Below are positions 52,630 to 62,013 of a DNA stretch of 64,000 nt, one piece after another; within the stretch, counting starts at the first letter, position 1; every line of letters begins with the position of its first letter. The notes below the pieces were generated by a model, which did not search any database, was not told the origin of the DNA, and saw only the letters and a program-made list of their open reading frames with translations. The position numbers and the translations under genes were made by a program. Origin of the DNA: ATZT02 sp038145175 (lineage in GTDB: Bacteria > Actinomycetota > Actinomycetes > S36-B12 > UBA5976); assembly GCA_038145175.1 (NCBI GenBank), contig JAYQPE010000001.1:62001-126000 (forward strand), given 5' to 3'.

Positions 52630-53201
52630 TTGCATTTGTCAAAGGAAAACTAACTGAAATTTCTGCCTTAGGTGCAGTAATTGAAGTTGGTGGTGTTGGT
52701 ATGAATTTAGTTACTTCTGCTAACGCATTGAATGGAAAAAAAGAAGGCGATGAAGTATTTGTTCCTACAGTTTTAGTTGTGAGAGAAGATAGTTTCACTC
52801 TTTATGGATTTGCAGACGAGAGTGAAAAAGAAATGTTTTTACTTCTTCAAACAGTTTCAGGTATTGGTCCCAGAATGGCTTTAAATGCAATTTCGGTAAT
52901 GGGTGAAGAAAAATTAAGTAAAGCCATATCTAATTCTGATGTTGTTGCATTAACTACGGTTCCAGGAATTGGTAAAAAAGGAGCCCAAAGATTAATTTTA
53001 GAATTATCTGACAAATTAATTTCAAATAATTCAAATAAATCTTCTTCAGTCAAGGATTCGCTAATATCTGCCTTAATGGGACTTGGTTGGAATAGAAAAG
53101 ATGCTTTGAATGCTGCAGACCAAGTCGAAATTCCTGTAAACGAATCAGAACTTTCAATTGCGTTAAGACAGGCACTTCAAATATTGAGTAAAACTAAATG
53201 A
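52626..53201 (+). CDS. ruvA: Holliday junction branch migration protein RuvA
   Basis: The 191-residue DNA-binding tetramer opens with MIAFVKGKLTEI, and helix-hairpin-helix motifs follow (SGIGPRMALN near 77, PGIGKKGAQRL near 112). A C-terminal RuvB-contacting domain begins near 140. I take the ATG at 52626 that overlaps the ruvC stop; an upstream in-frame start would add a sequence not seen in RuvA. ruvB overlaps its end by 4 bases. Confidence 0.95.
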   Translation: MIAFVKGKLTEISALGAVIEVGGVGMNLVTSANALNGKKEGDEVFVPTVLVVREDSFTLYGFADESEKEMFLLLQTVSGIGPRMALNAISVMGEEKLSKAISNSDVVALTTVPGIGKKGAQRLILELSDKLISNNSNKSSSVKDSLISALMGLGWNRKDALNAADQVEIPVNESELSIALRQALQILSKTK

Positions 53202-54250
53202 GTTCAGATAAAGATTTTGGTTCAGATTTAGGTTTAGAAATTATCCGCCTAGAAGTAAGCGATGAAGATCGACAAGTTGAAGGAGCGTTAAGGCCAAAAA
53301 ATTTAGAAGAATTTGTTGGGCAACATCGAGTTAGAGAACAATTGGATTTGATTTTAAGAGCTGCTCAACAACGTGGCACCACTGCAGATCATGTTTTGTT
53401 ATCTGGTCCTCCAGGTTTGGGAAAAACAACTTTGGCAGCAATTGTGGCAAGTGAGTTAGGTTCACCAATTCGTGTTACAAGTGGTCCAGCAATTCAGCAT
53501 GCAGGAGATTTAGCAGCAATTTTAAGTTCCTTAACTAATGGAGAAATTCTGTTTATCGATGAAATACATCGCTTAGCAAGACCCGCAGAAGAAATGCTTT
53601 ATCTAGCAATGGAAGATTACCGAGTTGATGTAGTTGTTGGAAAAGGTGTAGGCGCAAATGCAATTGGGCTTGATTTACCTGCCTTTACATTAATTGGGGC
53701 AACAACAAGAGCTGGACTTTTGCCAAGTCCATTAAGAGATCGATTTGGTTTTACAGCGCATTTAGATTTCTATGATGTTAGTGAAATAGAGCTAATAATA
53801 AATCGATCCTCAAATCTTTTAAAAATTGAAATTACAGAAGATGCTGCGAATGAGATTGCCAGAAGATCAAGAGGAACACCGCGAGTTGCAAATAGATTAT
53901 TAAGAAGAGTTAGAGATTATGCTCAAGTTAATTCCAACGGCAAAGTTGATTTAGATATCGCTAAAAAAGCTTTAAGTTTATTTGAAATTGATGATAAAGG
54001 TTTGGACAGAGTAGATAGATCAGTTTTAGATGCATTAGTAAATAAATTTGGTGGCGGACCAGTAGGTTTATCAACTTTAGCTGTTGCAGTTGGTGAAGAA
54101 CCTGAAACTGTTGAAGATATGTCAGAACCCTATTTAGTAAGAGTTGGATACATTTCTCGTTCACCACGTGGTCGTGTTGCGACTGCAATGGCTTTTAAAT
54201 TGTTGGGAAAATCTGTTCCAGCACAACAAATACTCGATATTAGCGAGTAA
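53198..54250 (+). CDS. ruvB: Holliday junction branch migration ATPase RuvB
   Basis: The 350-residue AAA+ motor drives branch migration with RuvA. Walker A is GPPGLGKTT near 69, Walker B is FIDEIHRL near 118, sensor 1 is LIGATTRAG near 165, and the arginine finger region PSPLRDRFG follows. A winged-helix domain ends the protein. It overlaps ruvA by 4 bases. In many actinobacteria yajC follows, but here secD comes next after 101 bases. Confidence 0.97.
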   Translation: MSSDKDFGSDLGLEIIRLEVSDEDRQVEGALRPKNLEEFVGQHRVREQLDLILRAAQQRGTTADHVLLSGPPGLGKTTLAAIVASELGSPIRVTSGPAIQHAGDLAAILSSLTNGEILFIDEIHRLARPAEEMLYLAMEDYRVDVVVGKGVGANAIGLDLPAFTLIGATTRAGLLPSPLRDRFGFTAHLDFYDVSEIELIINRSSNLLKIEITEDAANEIARRSRGTPRVANRLLRRVRDYAQVNSNGKVDLDIAKKALSLFEIDDKGLDRVDRSVLDALVNKFGGGPVGLSTLAVAVGEEPETVEDMSEPYLVRVGYISRSPRGRVATAMAFKLLGKSVPAQQILDISE

Positions 54251-54351
54251 ACCTGACCAGTTTGAACTTATTTTTAAGTCATAGGCAATACTTGAATTAA
54301 TAAAAATAGACTTGCAAGTTAAATTAAATTATTTATAGGAGTTAAGACAAA

Positions 54352-55932
54352 TTGTCTGCGGCAAATAAATCTAGACCAGGAAGATCTCTATTTTTATTAC
54401 TCATAGTTAGTGCTGGATTATTTTTGTGGGGATATTGGCCAGGTGCTTCTCATGAAGCAAGACTTGGACTTGATTTAAGAGGTGGAACTCAAGTAATTCT
54501 TACTCCTGAATTAGCGCCAGGAACTCAAGGTACATTAACTCAAGACCAAATCGATCAATCTGTAGAAATTATTCGACAAAGAGTTAACGGATTTGGTGTT
54601 GCTGAAGCCGAAGTTACAGTTCAAGGAAGCGGCACAAATGCTGCCATTGTTGTTACAGTCCCAGGAGTTAATCCTGAAGGTATTACTAATCTTTTAAAGC
54701 AAACAGCTCGTTTAGATTTTCGTGCAGTATTAGCCGCCGCCAATGGTTTTGAAGTAATTTCTCCTGAAGCAAGTGCTTCGCCAACTACTACAACAACGAA
54801 TTCTCCAAGTCCTGCGCCAACGATTGCAAAACCAAGTCAACTACCAATTCAAGCCGCAACATCAGATGAACTTTATGATCAATATTTAAATTTAAATTGT
54901 TTAGATCAAGGACTTTTACAAGGTGGAAAAGCTGATGATCCAACTAAATACACTTTGACTTGCTCAAAGGATGGATTTGAAAAATTTGTTTTAGCACCCG
55001 CATTTATTACAGGAGATCAAGTAAGTGATTCTCAAGCTTCTTTGCCGCAGCAAGGTGCTGGAGGATGGATGGTTTTGTTGGATTTTGATTCAACTGGAGC
55101 AACTAAATTAACTGAAGCATCAACTAATTTAAGTAAATTACCTTCTCCTCAAAATAGATTTGGAATAGTTTTAGATGGTCTTGTTGTTTCAGCACCATTC
55201 TTTTCAGAACCAATTCTTGGCGGGAAAGCACAAATTGAAGGAAGTTTCAAAGCAGAAGAAGCAAAGCAACTTGCTCAAGTTTTAAGATACGGTGCTTTGC
55301 CTGTGACATTGACTATTGCTGAATCTACTTCAATAAGTCCAACTCTTGGACAAGATCAATTAAGTGCAGGATTATTAGCTGGTGCCATTGGTTTAGGTTT
55401 AGTGGTTTTATATTTAGTGATTTACTATCGAGCCCTTGGCTTTGTCGCAGTTTTTAGCTTAGTTGTTGCAGCAATTTTTACTTGGGTTTCAATTATTGCT
55501 CTAGGAAGAACAATTGGATTTACGTTAACTCTTGCAGGTATTGCAGGAGCCATCGTTGCAATTGGTATTACAGCTGATTCTTTTGTGGTTTATTTTGAAA
55601 GAATAAGAGATGAAATTAGAGATGGTAAGTCATTAAGAGTTGCAACAGAATTAGGTTGGATTAGAGCAAGAAGAACACTTCTAGCAGCTGACTTTGTTTC
55701 ATTACTAGCAGCAATAGTTTTATATGCACTAAGTGTAGGAAGTGTGAGAGGGTTTGCCTTTACTTTGGGTCTCACCACAATTATTGACGTAATAGTTGCA
55801 TTTTGGTTTACACATCCTTTAGTAACTTATTTCGGTAAATCAAGTTTGGCAGAGCGCGGCGGAGTTTTAACGGGAGTTTCAAAGAAAAGATTGACTGTCG
55901 GAAGTCAAATACTTTCAGGTGGTGAAAGATAA
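54352..55932 (+). CDS. secD: Protein translocase subunit SecD
   Basis: The 526-residue membrane protein helps pull proteins through SecYEG using the proton gradient. One N-terminal helix, a large periplasmic domain (GLDLRGGTQVIL near 38), and five C-terminal helices are seen; FERIRDEIRDG near 418 is the conserved cytoplasmic loop. An extra Ser/Thr/Pro stretch (about 142-162) sits in the periplasmic part. The TTG start has AGGAG 10 bases upstream. secF follows immediately. Confidence 0.95.
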   Translation: MSAANKSRPGRSLFLLLIVSAGLFLWGYWPGASHEARLGLDLRGGTQVILTPELAPGTQGTLTQDQIDQSVEIIRQRVNGFGVAEAEVTVQGSGTNAAIVVTVPGVNPEGITNLLKQTARLDFRAVLAAANGFEVISPEASASPTTTTTNSPSPAPTIAKPSQLPIQAATSDELYDQYLNLNCLDQGLLQGGKADDPTKYTLTCSKDGFEKFVLAPAFITGDQVSDSQASLPQQGAGGWMVLLDFDSTGATKLTEASTNLSKLPSPQNRFGIVLDGLVVSAPFFSEPILGGKAQIEGSFKAEEAKQLAQVLRYGALPVTLTIAESTSISPTLGQDQLSAGLLAGAIGLGLVVLYLVIYYRALGFVAVFSLVVAAIFTWVSIIALGRTIGFTLTLAGIAGAIVAIGITADSFVVYFERIRDEIRDGKSLRVATELGWIRARRTLLAADFVSLLAAIVLYALSVGSVRGFAFTLGLTTIIDVIVAFWFTHPLVTYFGKSSLAERGGVLTGVSKKRLTVGSQILSGGER

Positions 55933-57009
55933 ATGAATTTTAGTGCTTTAGGTAATCGCCTTTATACAGGTGAAACTTCTGTTGATTTTGTGGGAAAAAG
56001 AAAAATTTGGTATTTAATGTCATTGCTTATTGTTCTAGTGGCAGCAGCCGGTGTTTTTGTTCGAGGCATCAATTTAGGAATTGAATTTGAAGGTGGTGCC
56101 AAATTTACAGTTCCAAGTACGACAAGTGTAGAAAATGCAAGAAATATTGTTAAAGATGCAGGAATTGAATCGGCACTAATTGTTTCTGTAGGAAATGAAA
56201 GATTAGAAATACAAACTCCTCCTTTGGAGCAAGATCAAATTGAGAACTTTATCTCAAAAATTTCAACTGATTTTAAAGTTGAAAAATCAACAATTACTAC
56301 TCAATCGGTAGGACCTTCCTGGGGTGCAGATATCACAAGACAGGCACTTATTGGTCTTGGAGTATTTCTTTTATTGGTTATTTTGTTCTTAACAATTTAT
56401 TTTGAAATCAGAATGGCAATGGCTGCGATTGTAGCTTTGCTACACGACCTACTAATTACTATTGGTGTTTATGCCATAACTGGCTTTGAGGTGACTCCTG
56501 CAACAGTTATTGGAGTTTTAACAATTTTAGGTTATTCACTTTATGACACAGTAGTTGTTTTCGACAAAGTTAAAGAAAACACCAGAGGCATTCTTGCTCA
56601 GTCAAGATTAAACTATCAAGAAGCTGCAAATTTAGCGCTAAATCAAACACTTATCAGATCAATCAACACTTCCATTGTGGCCCTTTTACCTGTGGCAGCA
56701 ATTTTGATTGTTGGTGTTGGCATTTTGCAGGCTGGTACTTTAAAGGATTTAGCTCTTGCTTTGTTTGTTGGAATTGCAGCTGGGACGTATTCTTCTGTAT
56801 TTATTGCAACTCCTTTACTTGTTCAGTTAAAGGAGAATCAACCAGAAATTATTTCTTTGAAGAACAGAGTTCATGCAAGAAGAGCAAATGCTGGAATAAC
56901 TGGTACTGAAAGTGTTCAAATAAGCGTCAGCACAACTTCAACCACAGTTATGCAAGCAGGTCCAAGATCTCAACCTAAACGTTTTTCTCGATCCAAAAGA
57001 AAGAAATAG
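55933..57009 (+). CDS. secF: Protein translocase subunit SecF
   Basis: The 358-residue partner of SecD has six membrane helices, NLGIEFEGGAKF near 47 in the first periplasmic segment, and LGYSLYDTVVVFDKVKEN near 200 in the core. The last 40 residues are Arg/Lys-rich with KRFSRSKRKK at the end. It lies directly after secD without a gap. Confidence 0.95.
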   Translation: MNFSALGNRLYTGETSVDFVGKRKIWYLMSLLIVLVAAAGVFVRGINLGIEFEGGAKFTVPSTTSVENARNIVKDAGIESALIVSVGNERLEIQTPPLEQDQIENFISKISTDFKVEKSTITTQSVGPSWGADITRQALIGLGVFLLLVILFLTIYFEIRMAMAAIVALLHDLLITIGVYAITGFEVTPATVIGVLTILGYSLYDTVVVFDKVKENTRGILAQSRLNYQEAANLALNQTLIRSINTSIVALLPVAAILIVGVGILQAGTLKDLALALFVGIAAGTYSSVFIATPLLVQLKENQPEIISLKNRVHARRANAGITGTESVQISVSTTSTTVMQAGPRSQPKRFSRSKRKK

Positions 57010-57028
57010 TCACTCTTAAATCGTGTAA

Positions 57029-57051
57029 TTTAGTTAACTTGATAAACTAAA
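57029..57051. promoter_or_regulatory. 7-bp inverted repeat before rel
   Basis: TTTAGTT (57029-57035) and AACTAAA (57045-57051) pair with a 9-base spacer, in the 80-base gap between secF and rel. The gap also has the strong GGGAGGCG ribosome binding site. AT-rich and short, so an operator or weak terminator is only possible. Confidence 0.25.
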
Positions 57052-57089
57052 GAGCCAACAGTTGAAGTTTTCTCTGGGAGGCGTCTTTC

Positions 57090-59315
57090 ATGTCAGACGC
57101 ATCCGTTACGCGCAGTAGATTCGCAAAATTAACAGGTTGGAAATCAGAAACTAAAGAAATTGATCAATTAATAAAGACTTTAAAAAAATATCACTCTAAA
57201 GATAATTTTGAATTAGTTAATAAAGCGTATGAAATTTCTAAAAGACAGCATGAAGGTCAAAAAAGAAGAAGTGGCGAAGAATACATAACCCACCCAATTG
57301 CTGTTGCACAGATTTTGGCAGATCTTGGTTTATCAAGTGAAACATTGGCAGCCGCACTTCTTCATGACACTGTTGAAGACACTGGATATTCAATTGAAAA
57401 ATTAGAAGAAGATTTTGGATCTGAAGTTGCTCGATTAGTTGATGGAGTCACCAAATTAGACAAGGTCAAATATGGGGAATCAAGTGCCGCTGAAACCGTA
57501 AGAAAAATGGTTGTAGCAATGGCAAAAGACATAAGAGTTCTTTTAGTCAAACTTGCTGATCGCTTACACAATATGCGAACTTTAAAATATTTGCCTTCTC
57601 AAAAACAAGAACAAAAAGCAAAAGAGACTCTAGAAATATTTGCTCCTCTGGCTCATCGCTTGGGTATGAATGCCATCAAATGGGAATTAGAAGATTTATC
57701 TTTTGCAACTTTGTATCCAAAAATGTATGAAGAAATAGTTAATTTGGTAAGCCAAAGAGCTCCGCAAAGAGATGGAGAAATCGCTGAAGTTGTAAAAATT
57801 GTAGAAAAAGATCTAAGTGAAGCAAAAATTAAAGCAGAACTTAGCGCCAGACCAAAACACTACTATTCTGTTTACCAGAAAATGATAGTAAGAGGTAGAG
57901 ATTTTAACGAAATATATGATCTAGTTGGAGTAAGAATTTTAGTAAATGATGTTAAAGATTGTTATGCCACTTTAGGAACAATACATTCTCGCTGGAATCC
58001 AGTTCCAGGAAGATTTAAAGATTACATCGCAATGCCTAAATTTAATCTCTATAAATCACTTCACACCACAGTAATTGGCACAAATGGTAGACCAATTGAA
58101 TTTCAAATAAGAACTTTTGACATGCATAAGGAAGCAGAATTTGGAGTTGCTAGTCATTGGCGATACAAAGAAAAACAAAATAAAGAAGGATTAAGACCAG
58201 CTGATGAGATGGCATGGCTAAAACAATTAGTTGATTGGCAAAAAGAAACAGAAGACCCAGATGAATTCTTAGATACCCTGCGATACGACTTAGGCCAACA
58301 AAAAGAAATTTTTGTTTTTACACCAGCAGGAGATGTTATTGCCTTGCCACATGATGCTACTCCAGTTGATTTTGCCTACGCAGTTCATACAGAAGTTGGA
58401 AATCACTGTGTCGGAGCAAGAGTTAATGGCAAATTAGTATCGCTTGATTCTAATTTGGAAAGTGGTGACAACGTAGAAATATTCACTACGAAAACTCCAG
58501 GCTCTGGACCTTCTCAAGATTGGTTAAATTTTGCAGTTTCTACTAGAGCAAAAAGCAAAATTAAGGCATGGTTTACAAAGGAACGACGCGAGGAATACAT
58601 AGAACAAGGTAAAGATCAGATCTCTAAACAAATAAGAAAACAAAATCTGCCACTTCATCGTTTAATGGCTAACCAGTCATTAGTAGCAGTTGCTCATGAA
58701 TTAAAAATTAAAGGTATTGAAGATTTATTTGCTTCAATTGGTGAAGGAAAAGTTAGTGCCCAAAGTGTGGTTAATAAATTAATTCAAATTCATGGTGGGG
58801 AAGAAGGGGCTAGTGAAGATCTTGCAGAGGCAATTGCACCTACTCGCATTAAAAACACACCAACTGCCACGAGATCTCCTTCGGTAATTGTTAAAGGAAT
58901 CGAAGATGTTTACACCCGTTTAAGTAGATGTTGCACTCCCGTTCCAGGGGATGAAATTTTTGGTTACATCACAAGAGGTGGAGGAGTATCAATTCATAGA
59001 CAAGACTGCACTAATGCTCTTGATTTGAAAAAAGAAGTAGAAAGAATTGTTGAAACTTCTTGGCCTGAAAGTGGAACCGGCATTTATTTAGTAAATATAC
59101 AAGTTGAAGCAATTGACAGAAATGGTTTACTTTCTGATGTAACTAGAACTTTGTCTGAACATCATGTGAATATTCTTAATGCTTCTGTGTCAACCACCAG
59201 AGAAAGAATTGCATTTTCAAAATTTACATTTGAAATGGCAGATCCTAAACATTTGGGAAGTGTTCTAGCAGCAGTTAAGAATATTGCAGGGGTATACGAC
59301 GTTTATCGCGTTTAG
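57090..59315 (+). CDS. relA: (p)ppGpp synthetase/hydrolase (Rel)
   Basis: The 741-residue bifunctional alarmone enzyme controls the stringent response. The hydrolase domain has HDTVEDT at 92-98. The synthetase domain carries YDLVGVRI near 278 and the conserved FKDYIAMPKFNLYKSLHTT near 308. The TGS domain is near 405-465 (FVFTPAGDVI), and a C-terminal ACT domain follows a zinc-finger-like CCTPVPGD near 614. All domains needed for both reactions are present. Its stop overlaps that of the opposing DUF349 gene by 4 bases. Confidence 0.97.
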   Translation: MSDASVTRSRFAKLTGWKSETKEIDQLIKTLKKYHSKDNFELVNKAYEISKRQHEGQKRRSGEEYITHPIAVAQILADLGLSSETLAAALLHDTVEDTGYSIEKLEEDFGSEVARLVDGVTKLDKVKYGESSAAETVRKMVVAMAKDIRVLLVKLADRLHNMRTLKYLPSQKQEQKAKETLEIFAPLAHRLGMNAIKWELEDLSFATLYPKMYEEIVNLVSQRAPQRDGEIAEVVKIVEKDLSEAKIKAELSARPKHYYSVYQKMIVRGRDFNEIYDLVGVRILVNDVKDCYATLGTIHSRWNPVPGRFKDYIAMPKFNLYKSLHTTVIGTNGRPIEFQIRTFDMHKEAEFGVASHWRYKEKQNKEGLRPADEMAWLKQLVDWQKETEDPDEFLDTLRYDLGQQKEIFVFTPAGDVIALPHDATPVDFAYAVHTEVGNHCVGARVNGKLVSLDSNLESGDNVEIFTTKTPGSGPSQDWLNFAVSTRAKSKIKAWFTKERREEYIEQGKDQISKQIRKQNLPLHRLMANQSLVAVAHELKIKGIEDLFASIGEGKVSAQSVVNKLIQIHGGEEGASEDLAEAIAPTRIKNTPTATRSPSVIVKGIEDVYTRLSRCCTPVPGDEIFGYITRGGGVSIHRQDCTNALDLKKEVERIVETSWPESGTGIYLVNIQVEAIDRNGLLSDVTRTLSEHHVNILNASVSTTRERIAFSKFTFEMADPKHLGSVLAAVKNIAGVYDVYRV

Positions 59316-60553
59316 CGAGTAAATTCAGCCAAAGTATTTTTTGTGGCTTCAAGAAGCATTTTTTGTGATTCGATTGTTTTAGTCAAGGAATCAACTTTTT
59401 TTGAATCACCTTTAGAAGTTGCCTCCTGTAATTCTTTTTCAGTCTTTGCAAGTTTATTTTCAATTAGTTCAAGAGTTGATTGAGCTCTTGCACTTTTTGC
59501 AGGATCTGTTCTATCTAATTCTTTTCTCTCTGCAGATTTAATCGCATCTTCAACTGCTTTTAGTCTTGATTCAATTTTACTTTTATCATTTCGAGGAACA
59601 TGACCAATCTTGTTCCATTCATCTTGGATTGGTCTGATTGCTGATTTTGCTGATTTAAAATCAGTAATTGGAAGTAGAGATTCTGCTTTCTTTGCAAGTT
59701 CTTCTTTCAAAGCTAAATTCTTTTTATGTTCTTCATCCAATACCGATAGGGCAGCAGTTCTTGCTGCAAAGAAAGCATCTTGGGCGACTTTAAATTCTTT
59801 CCACAACTTTTGCTCTTCTTTTCGTTCTAATATTGGAGCAGATTTCCACTTTGACATTAAATTTCTAAATTTATTTGCTGTCTCATTCCAATCTTTGGAA
59901 TCAGCAATTTTTTTGGCTTGCTCAACAATTTCAGATTTAATTTTTGTTGCTTCTTTTCTTGTGGATTCTAATGTTGAAAAATATTGTCTTCTGGCTTTAT
60001 CAAATGCAGATCTTGCAGTGCTAAATCTCTTCCATAAGGCTTGTTCTTCAGATTTAGAACCATGCGGTAGCTTTTTCCATTCCTCAACTATCTCTTTGAA
60101 ACGTTGAGTTGTGTTTTTCCATTTTTTTGAACCAACAAGTTTTTCTGCTTCTTCAACAAGTTTTTTTCTTTTTTCCATTGCCTTTTCTTTAGCTATTGCT
60201 TTTGCGGCAGAAAATTCAGCCTTTTTAACAGCAGCAACTACTTGAAGTTCGTCTAATTTGTTAGTTAGTAGTGAAATATCTCCTACAAAATTTGGAGACA
60301 CTAGCGCATTTTTTACTCGTTCGACTAGTTTAAGTGCAGCTTCTGCATTTCCTTTGTTATCTTTTAATCTTTGCAAGGATAATGAAATTTCGTTTTCTAA
60401 TTCTTGAAATTTTCTTATATAGAAATTAAGTCCATCATTTGGATCTCCAGCAGCCCATTGTCCAACTTGTTTTTCGGAACCATCAGGCATTTTCACTAAC
60501 ACTGTGCCGTCTGTTTCAACACGACCAAACGTCGTATCTAGATTGGCTGTCAT
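59312..60553 (-). CDS. DUF349 coiled-coil protein
   Basis: The 413-residue protein contains repeated DUF349 helical units of about 70 residues, recognised by FKEIVEEWKKLPHGS near 160, FRNLMSKWKSAP near 237 and IRPIQDEWNKIGHVP near 305. It is highly charged and likely a long helical rod. An N-terminal segment (GRVETDGTVLVKMPDGSE) is typical of actinobacterial members. Function is unknown. It opposes rel with a 4-base overlap and is preceded by the PPIase gene on the same strand. Confidence 0.85.
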   Translation of the reverse strand: MTANLDTTFGRVETDGTVLVKMPDGSEKQVGQWAAGDPNDGLNFYIRKFQELENEISLSLQRLKDNKGNAEAALKLVERVKNALVSPNFVGDISLLTNKLDELQVVAAVKKAEFSAAKAIAKEKAMEKRKKLVEEAEKLVGSKKWKNTTQRFKEIVEEWKKLPHGSKSEEQALWKRFSTARSAFDKARRQYFSTLESTRKEATKIKSEIVEQAKKIADSKDWNETANKFRNLMSKWKSAPILERKEEQKLWKEFKVAQDAFFAARTAALSVLDEEHKKNLALKEELAKKAESLLPITDFKSAKSAIRPIQDEWNKIGHVPRNDKSKIESRLKAVEDAIKSAERKELDRTDPAKSARAQSTLELIENKLAKTEKELQEATSKGDSKKVDSLTKTIESQKMLLEATKNTLAEFTR

Positions 60554-60581
60554 TTGTAAGGAGATCTACTTTCTATTTCAA

Positions 60582-61232
60582 TTAACCAATTGTTACTGCT
60601 ACAGACTCAATCGTGACACTCTGGGCAGGTGCACCGTCAGAGCCCCCACCATTTACGCCTTGACTTGCGACTGTTTGAACAATTTGTAATCCTTTTGTTA
60701 TCTTTCCCCAAATTGAATAATTTGGTCCAAGTGTTGTGTCTTGATAAACCAAAAAGAATTGAGATCCAGAAGTTCCAGGTCCAGCATTTGCCATTGCAAC
60801 AGTTCCTGCTGGGTAATTATTTTCTATAGGTTGTGGCAAATTTTCATCTGGAATATAAAAATCAGGTCCACCAGTTCCTGTTCCAGTTGGATCACCACAT
60901 TGCAAAACAAAAATTCCCTCAGTTGTAAGTCGATGACAAATCGTGTTGTTAAAATAATTATCTTGTGCAAGTGAAGCTAAGGCATTAACTGTTAATGGAG
61001 CTTTGTCTGGAAAAGTTTCAATAACTATTTCACCAAGATTTGTAATTATTGAAAATTGTGCTGTATTAGTTGCACTGATTCCTGCATTTGGTAAATCAGA
61101 ATTTGCTGAAGTAGAAGAATTTGAGCCATTAAAACCTAGTATCACCGAACCAATAATTATGGCAATCGCAGTAATTAAAGCAATGTAAACGGTAGATTTT
61201 TTTGCATTGCCTGATTCGCCTCGCGATGACAT
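60582..61232 (-). CDS. Membrane-anchored cyclophilin-type peptidyl-prolyl isomerase
   Basis: The 216-residue protein has an N-terminal membrane helix (about 15-35) and a cyclophilin domain from about 58. The catalytic-site segment is ICHRLTTEGIFVLQCGDPTGTGTGGPDF near 98-125, with FHR-like CHR and QCGDP. AMANAGPGTSGSQFF near 147 completes the active site. Such proteins fold secreted proteins outside the membrane. It corresponds to M. tuberculosis ppiB beside relA. Confidence 0.88.
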   Translation of the reverse strand: MSSRGESGNAKKSTVYIALITAIAIIIGSVILGFNGSNSSTSANSDLPNAGISATNTAQFSIITNLGEIVIETFPDKAPLTVNALASLAQDNYFNNTICHRLTTEGIFVLQCGDPTGTGTGGPDFYIPDENLPQPIENNYPAGTVAMANAGPGTSGSQFFLVYQDTTLGPNYSIWGKITKGLQIVQTVASQGVNGGGSDGAPAQSVTIESVAVTIG

Positions 61233-61267
61233 ATCAGCCTCTCGTTTATTTTTGGTTTATTATTAAA

Positions 61268-61292
61268 TAGTTAATTTAATTGTAGTTAACTA
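61268..61292. promoter_or_regulatory. 7-bp inverted repeat in a divergent gap
   Basis: TAGTTAA (61268-61274) and TTAACTA (61286-61292) pair across 11 bases between the PPIase and the metallo-beta-lactamase-fold genes (98-base gap). AT-rich and short, so an operator is only possible. Confidence 0.25.
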
Positions 61293-61330
61293 GTTTCAAG
61301 AGACTAAAACTGACATCGAGGCAAAATAGC

Positions 61331-61990
61331 GTGCTTATTAAATCATTTCCCGCAGGCCCATGGGAGACAAATTGTTACTTAATAGCAAATGAAGCCAATT
61401 CTGAGTGTGTAATTATTGACCCAGGTTTTGAAAGTCTTCCAGAAATTGAAGATATTTGCAGTCAATTTAATCTGCACCCAGTGGCAACCCTTTTAACACA
61501 CGGTCACATGGATCATGTTTGGTCAGTGATACCGCTTTGTAACAATCACCAAATTTCTGCTTATATTCACTCTTTAGATGAATGGATGCTTACCACACCT
61601 GAAAAAGCTTATTCAAATTCAAGCTGGAGCGAATTAATTAAACTAAATTCTGGAGTTCCTGAATTTCTACCGAAAGATTTACAACTATTAAGAAACAAAA
61701 CAAATTTAGATTTAGCAGGATTAGAAATTACATGTCACCATTCACCTGGTCACACGGAAGGTTCAACTGTTTTTAGTTCAAGAAACAATTTATTTTCTGG
61801 CGATGTTTTATTTAACAGAGGAATAGGAAGAACTGATTTACCTGGGGGAAATCCGAAGGCAATGATGGAAAGTCTAAAAAACGTAATCCTTAAATTTCCA
61901 GATGAAATGAGCGTATATCCAGGACACGGACCAAGTACGACAATTGGAGATGAACGATTTAAGAACCCATACCTGCAAGACTTAAGGTAA
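61331..61990 (+). CDS. Metallo-beta-lactamase-fold hydrolase (glyoxalase II-like)
   Basis: The 219-residue enzyme has the zinc motif THGHMDH near 57-63, HSPGHTEGS near 138, FSGDVLFNRGIGRTD near 157 and the final YPGHGP near 197. This fits glyoxalase II-type thioesterases. M. tuberculosis has such a gene (Rv2581c) at this position before hisS. The substrate is uncertain because the family is broad. Start GTG. Confidence 0.88.
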   Translation: MLIKSFPAGPWETNCYLIANEANSECVIIDPGFESLPEIEDICSQFNLHPVATLLTHGHMDHVWSVIPLCNNHQISAYIHSLDEWMLTTPEKAYSNSSWSELIKLNSGVPEFLPKDLQLLRNKTNLDLAGLEITCHHSPGHTEGSTVFSSRNNLFSGDVLFNRGIGRTDLPGGNPKAMMESLKNVILKFPDEMSVYPGHGPSTTIGDERFKNPYLQDLR

Positions 61991-62013
61991 TCAATCAAGG
62001 AGCTTAGAGTTAG

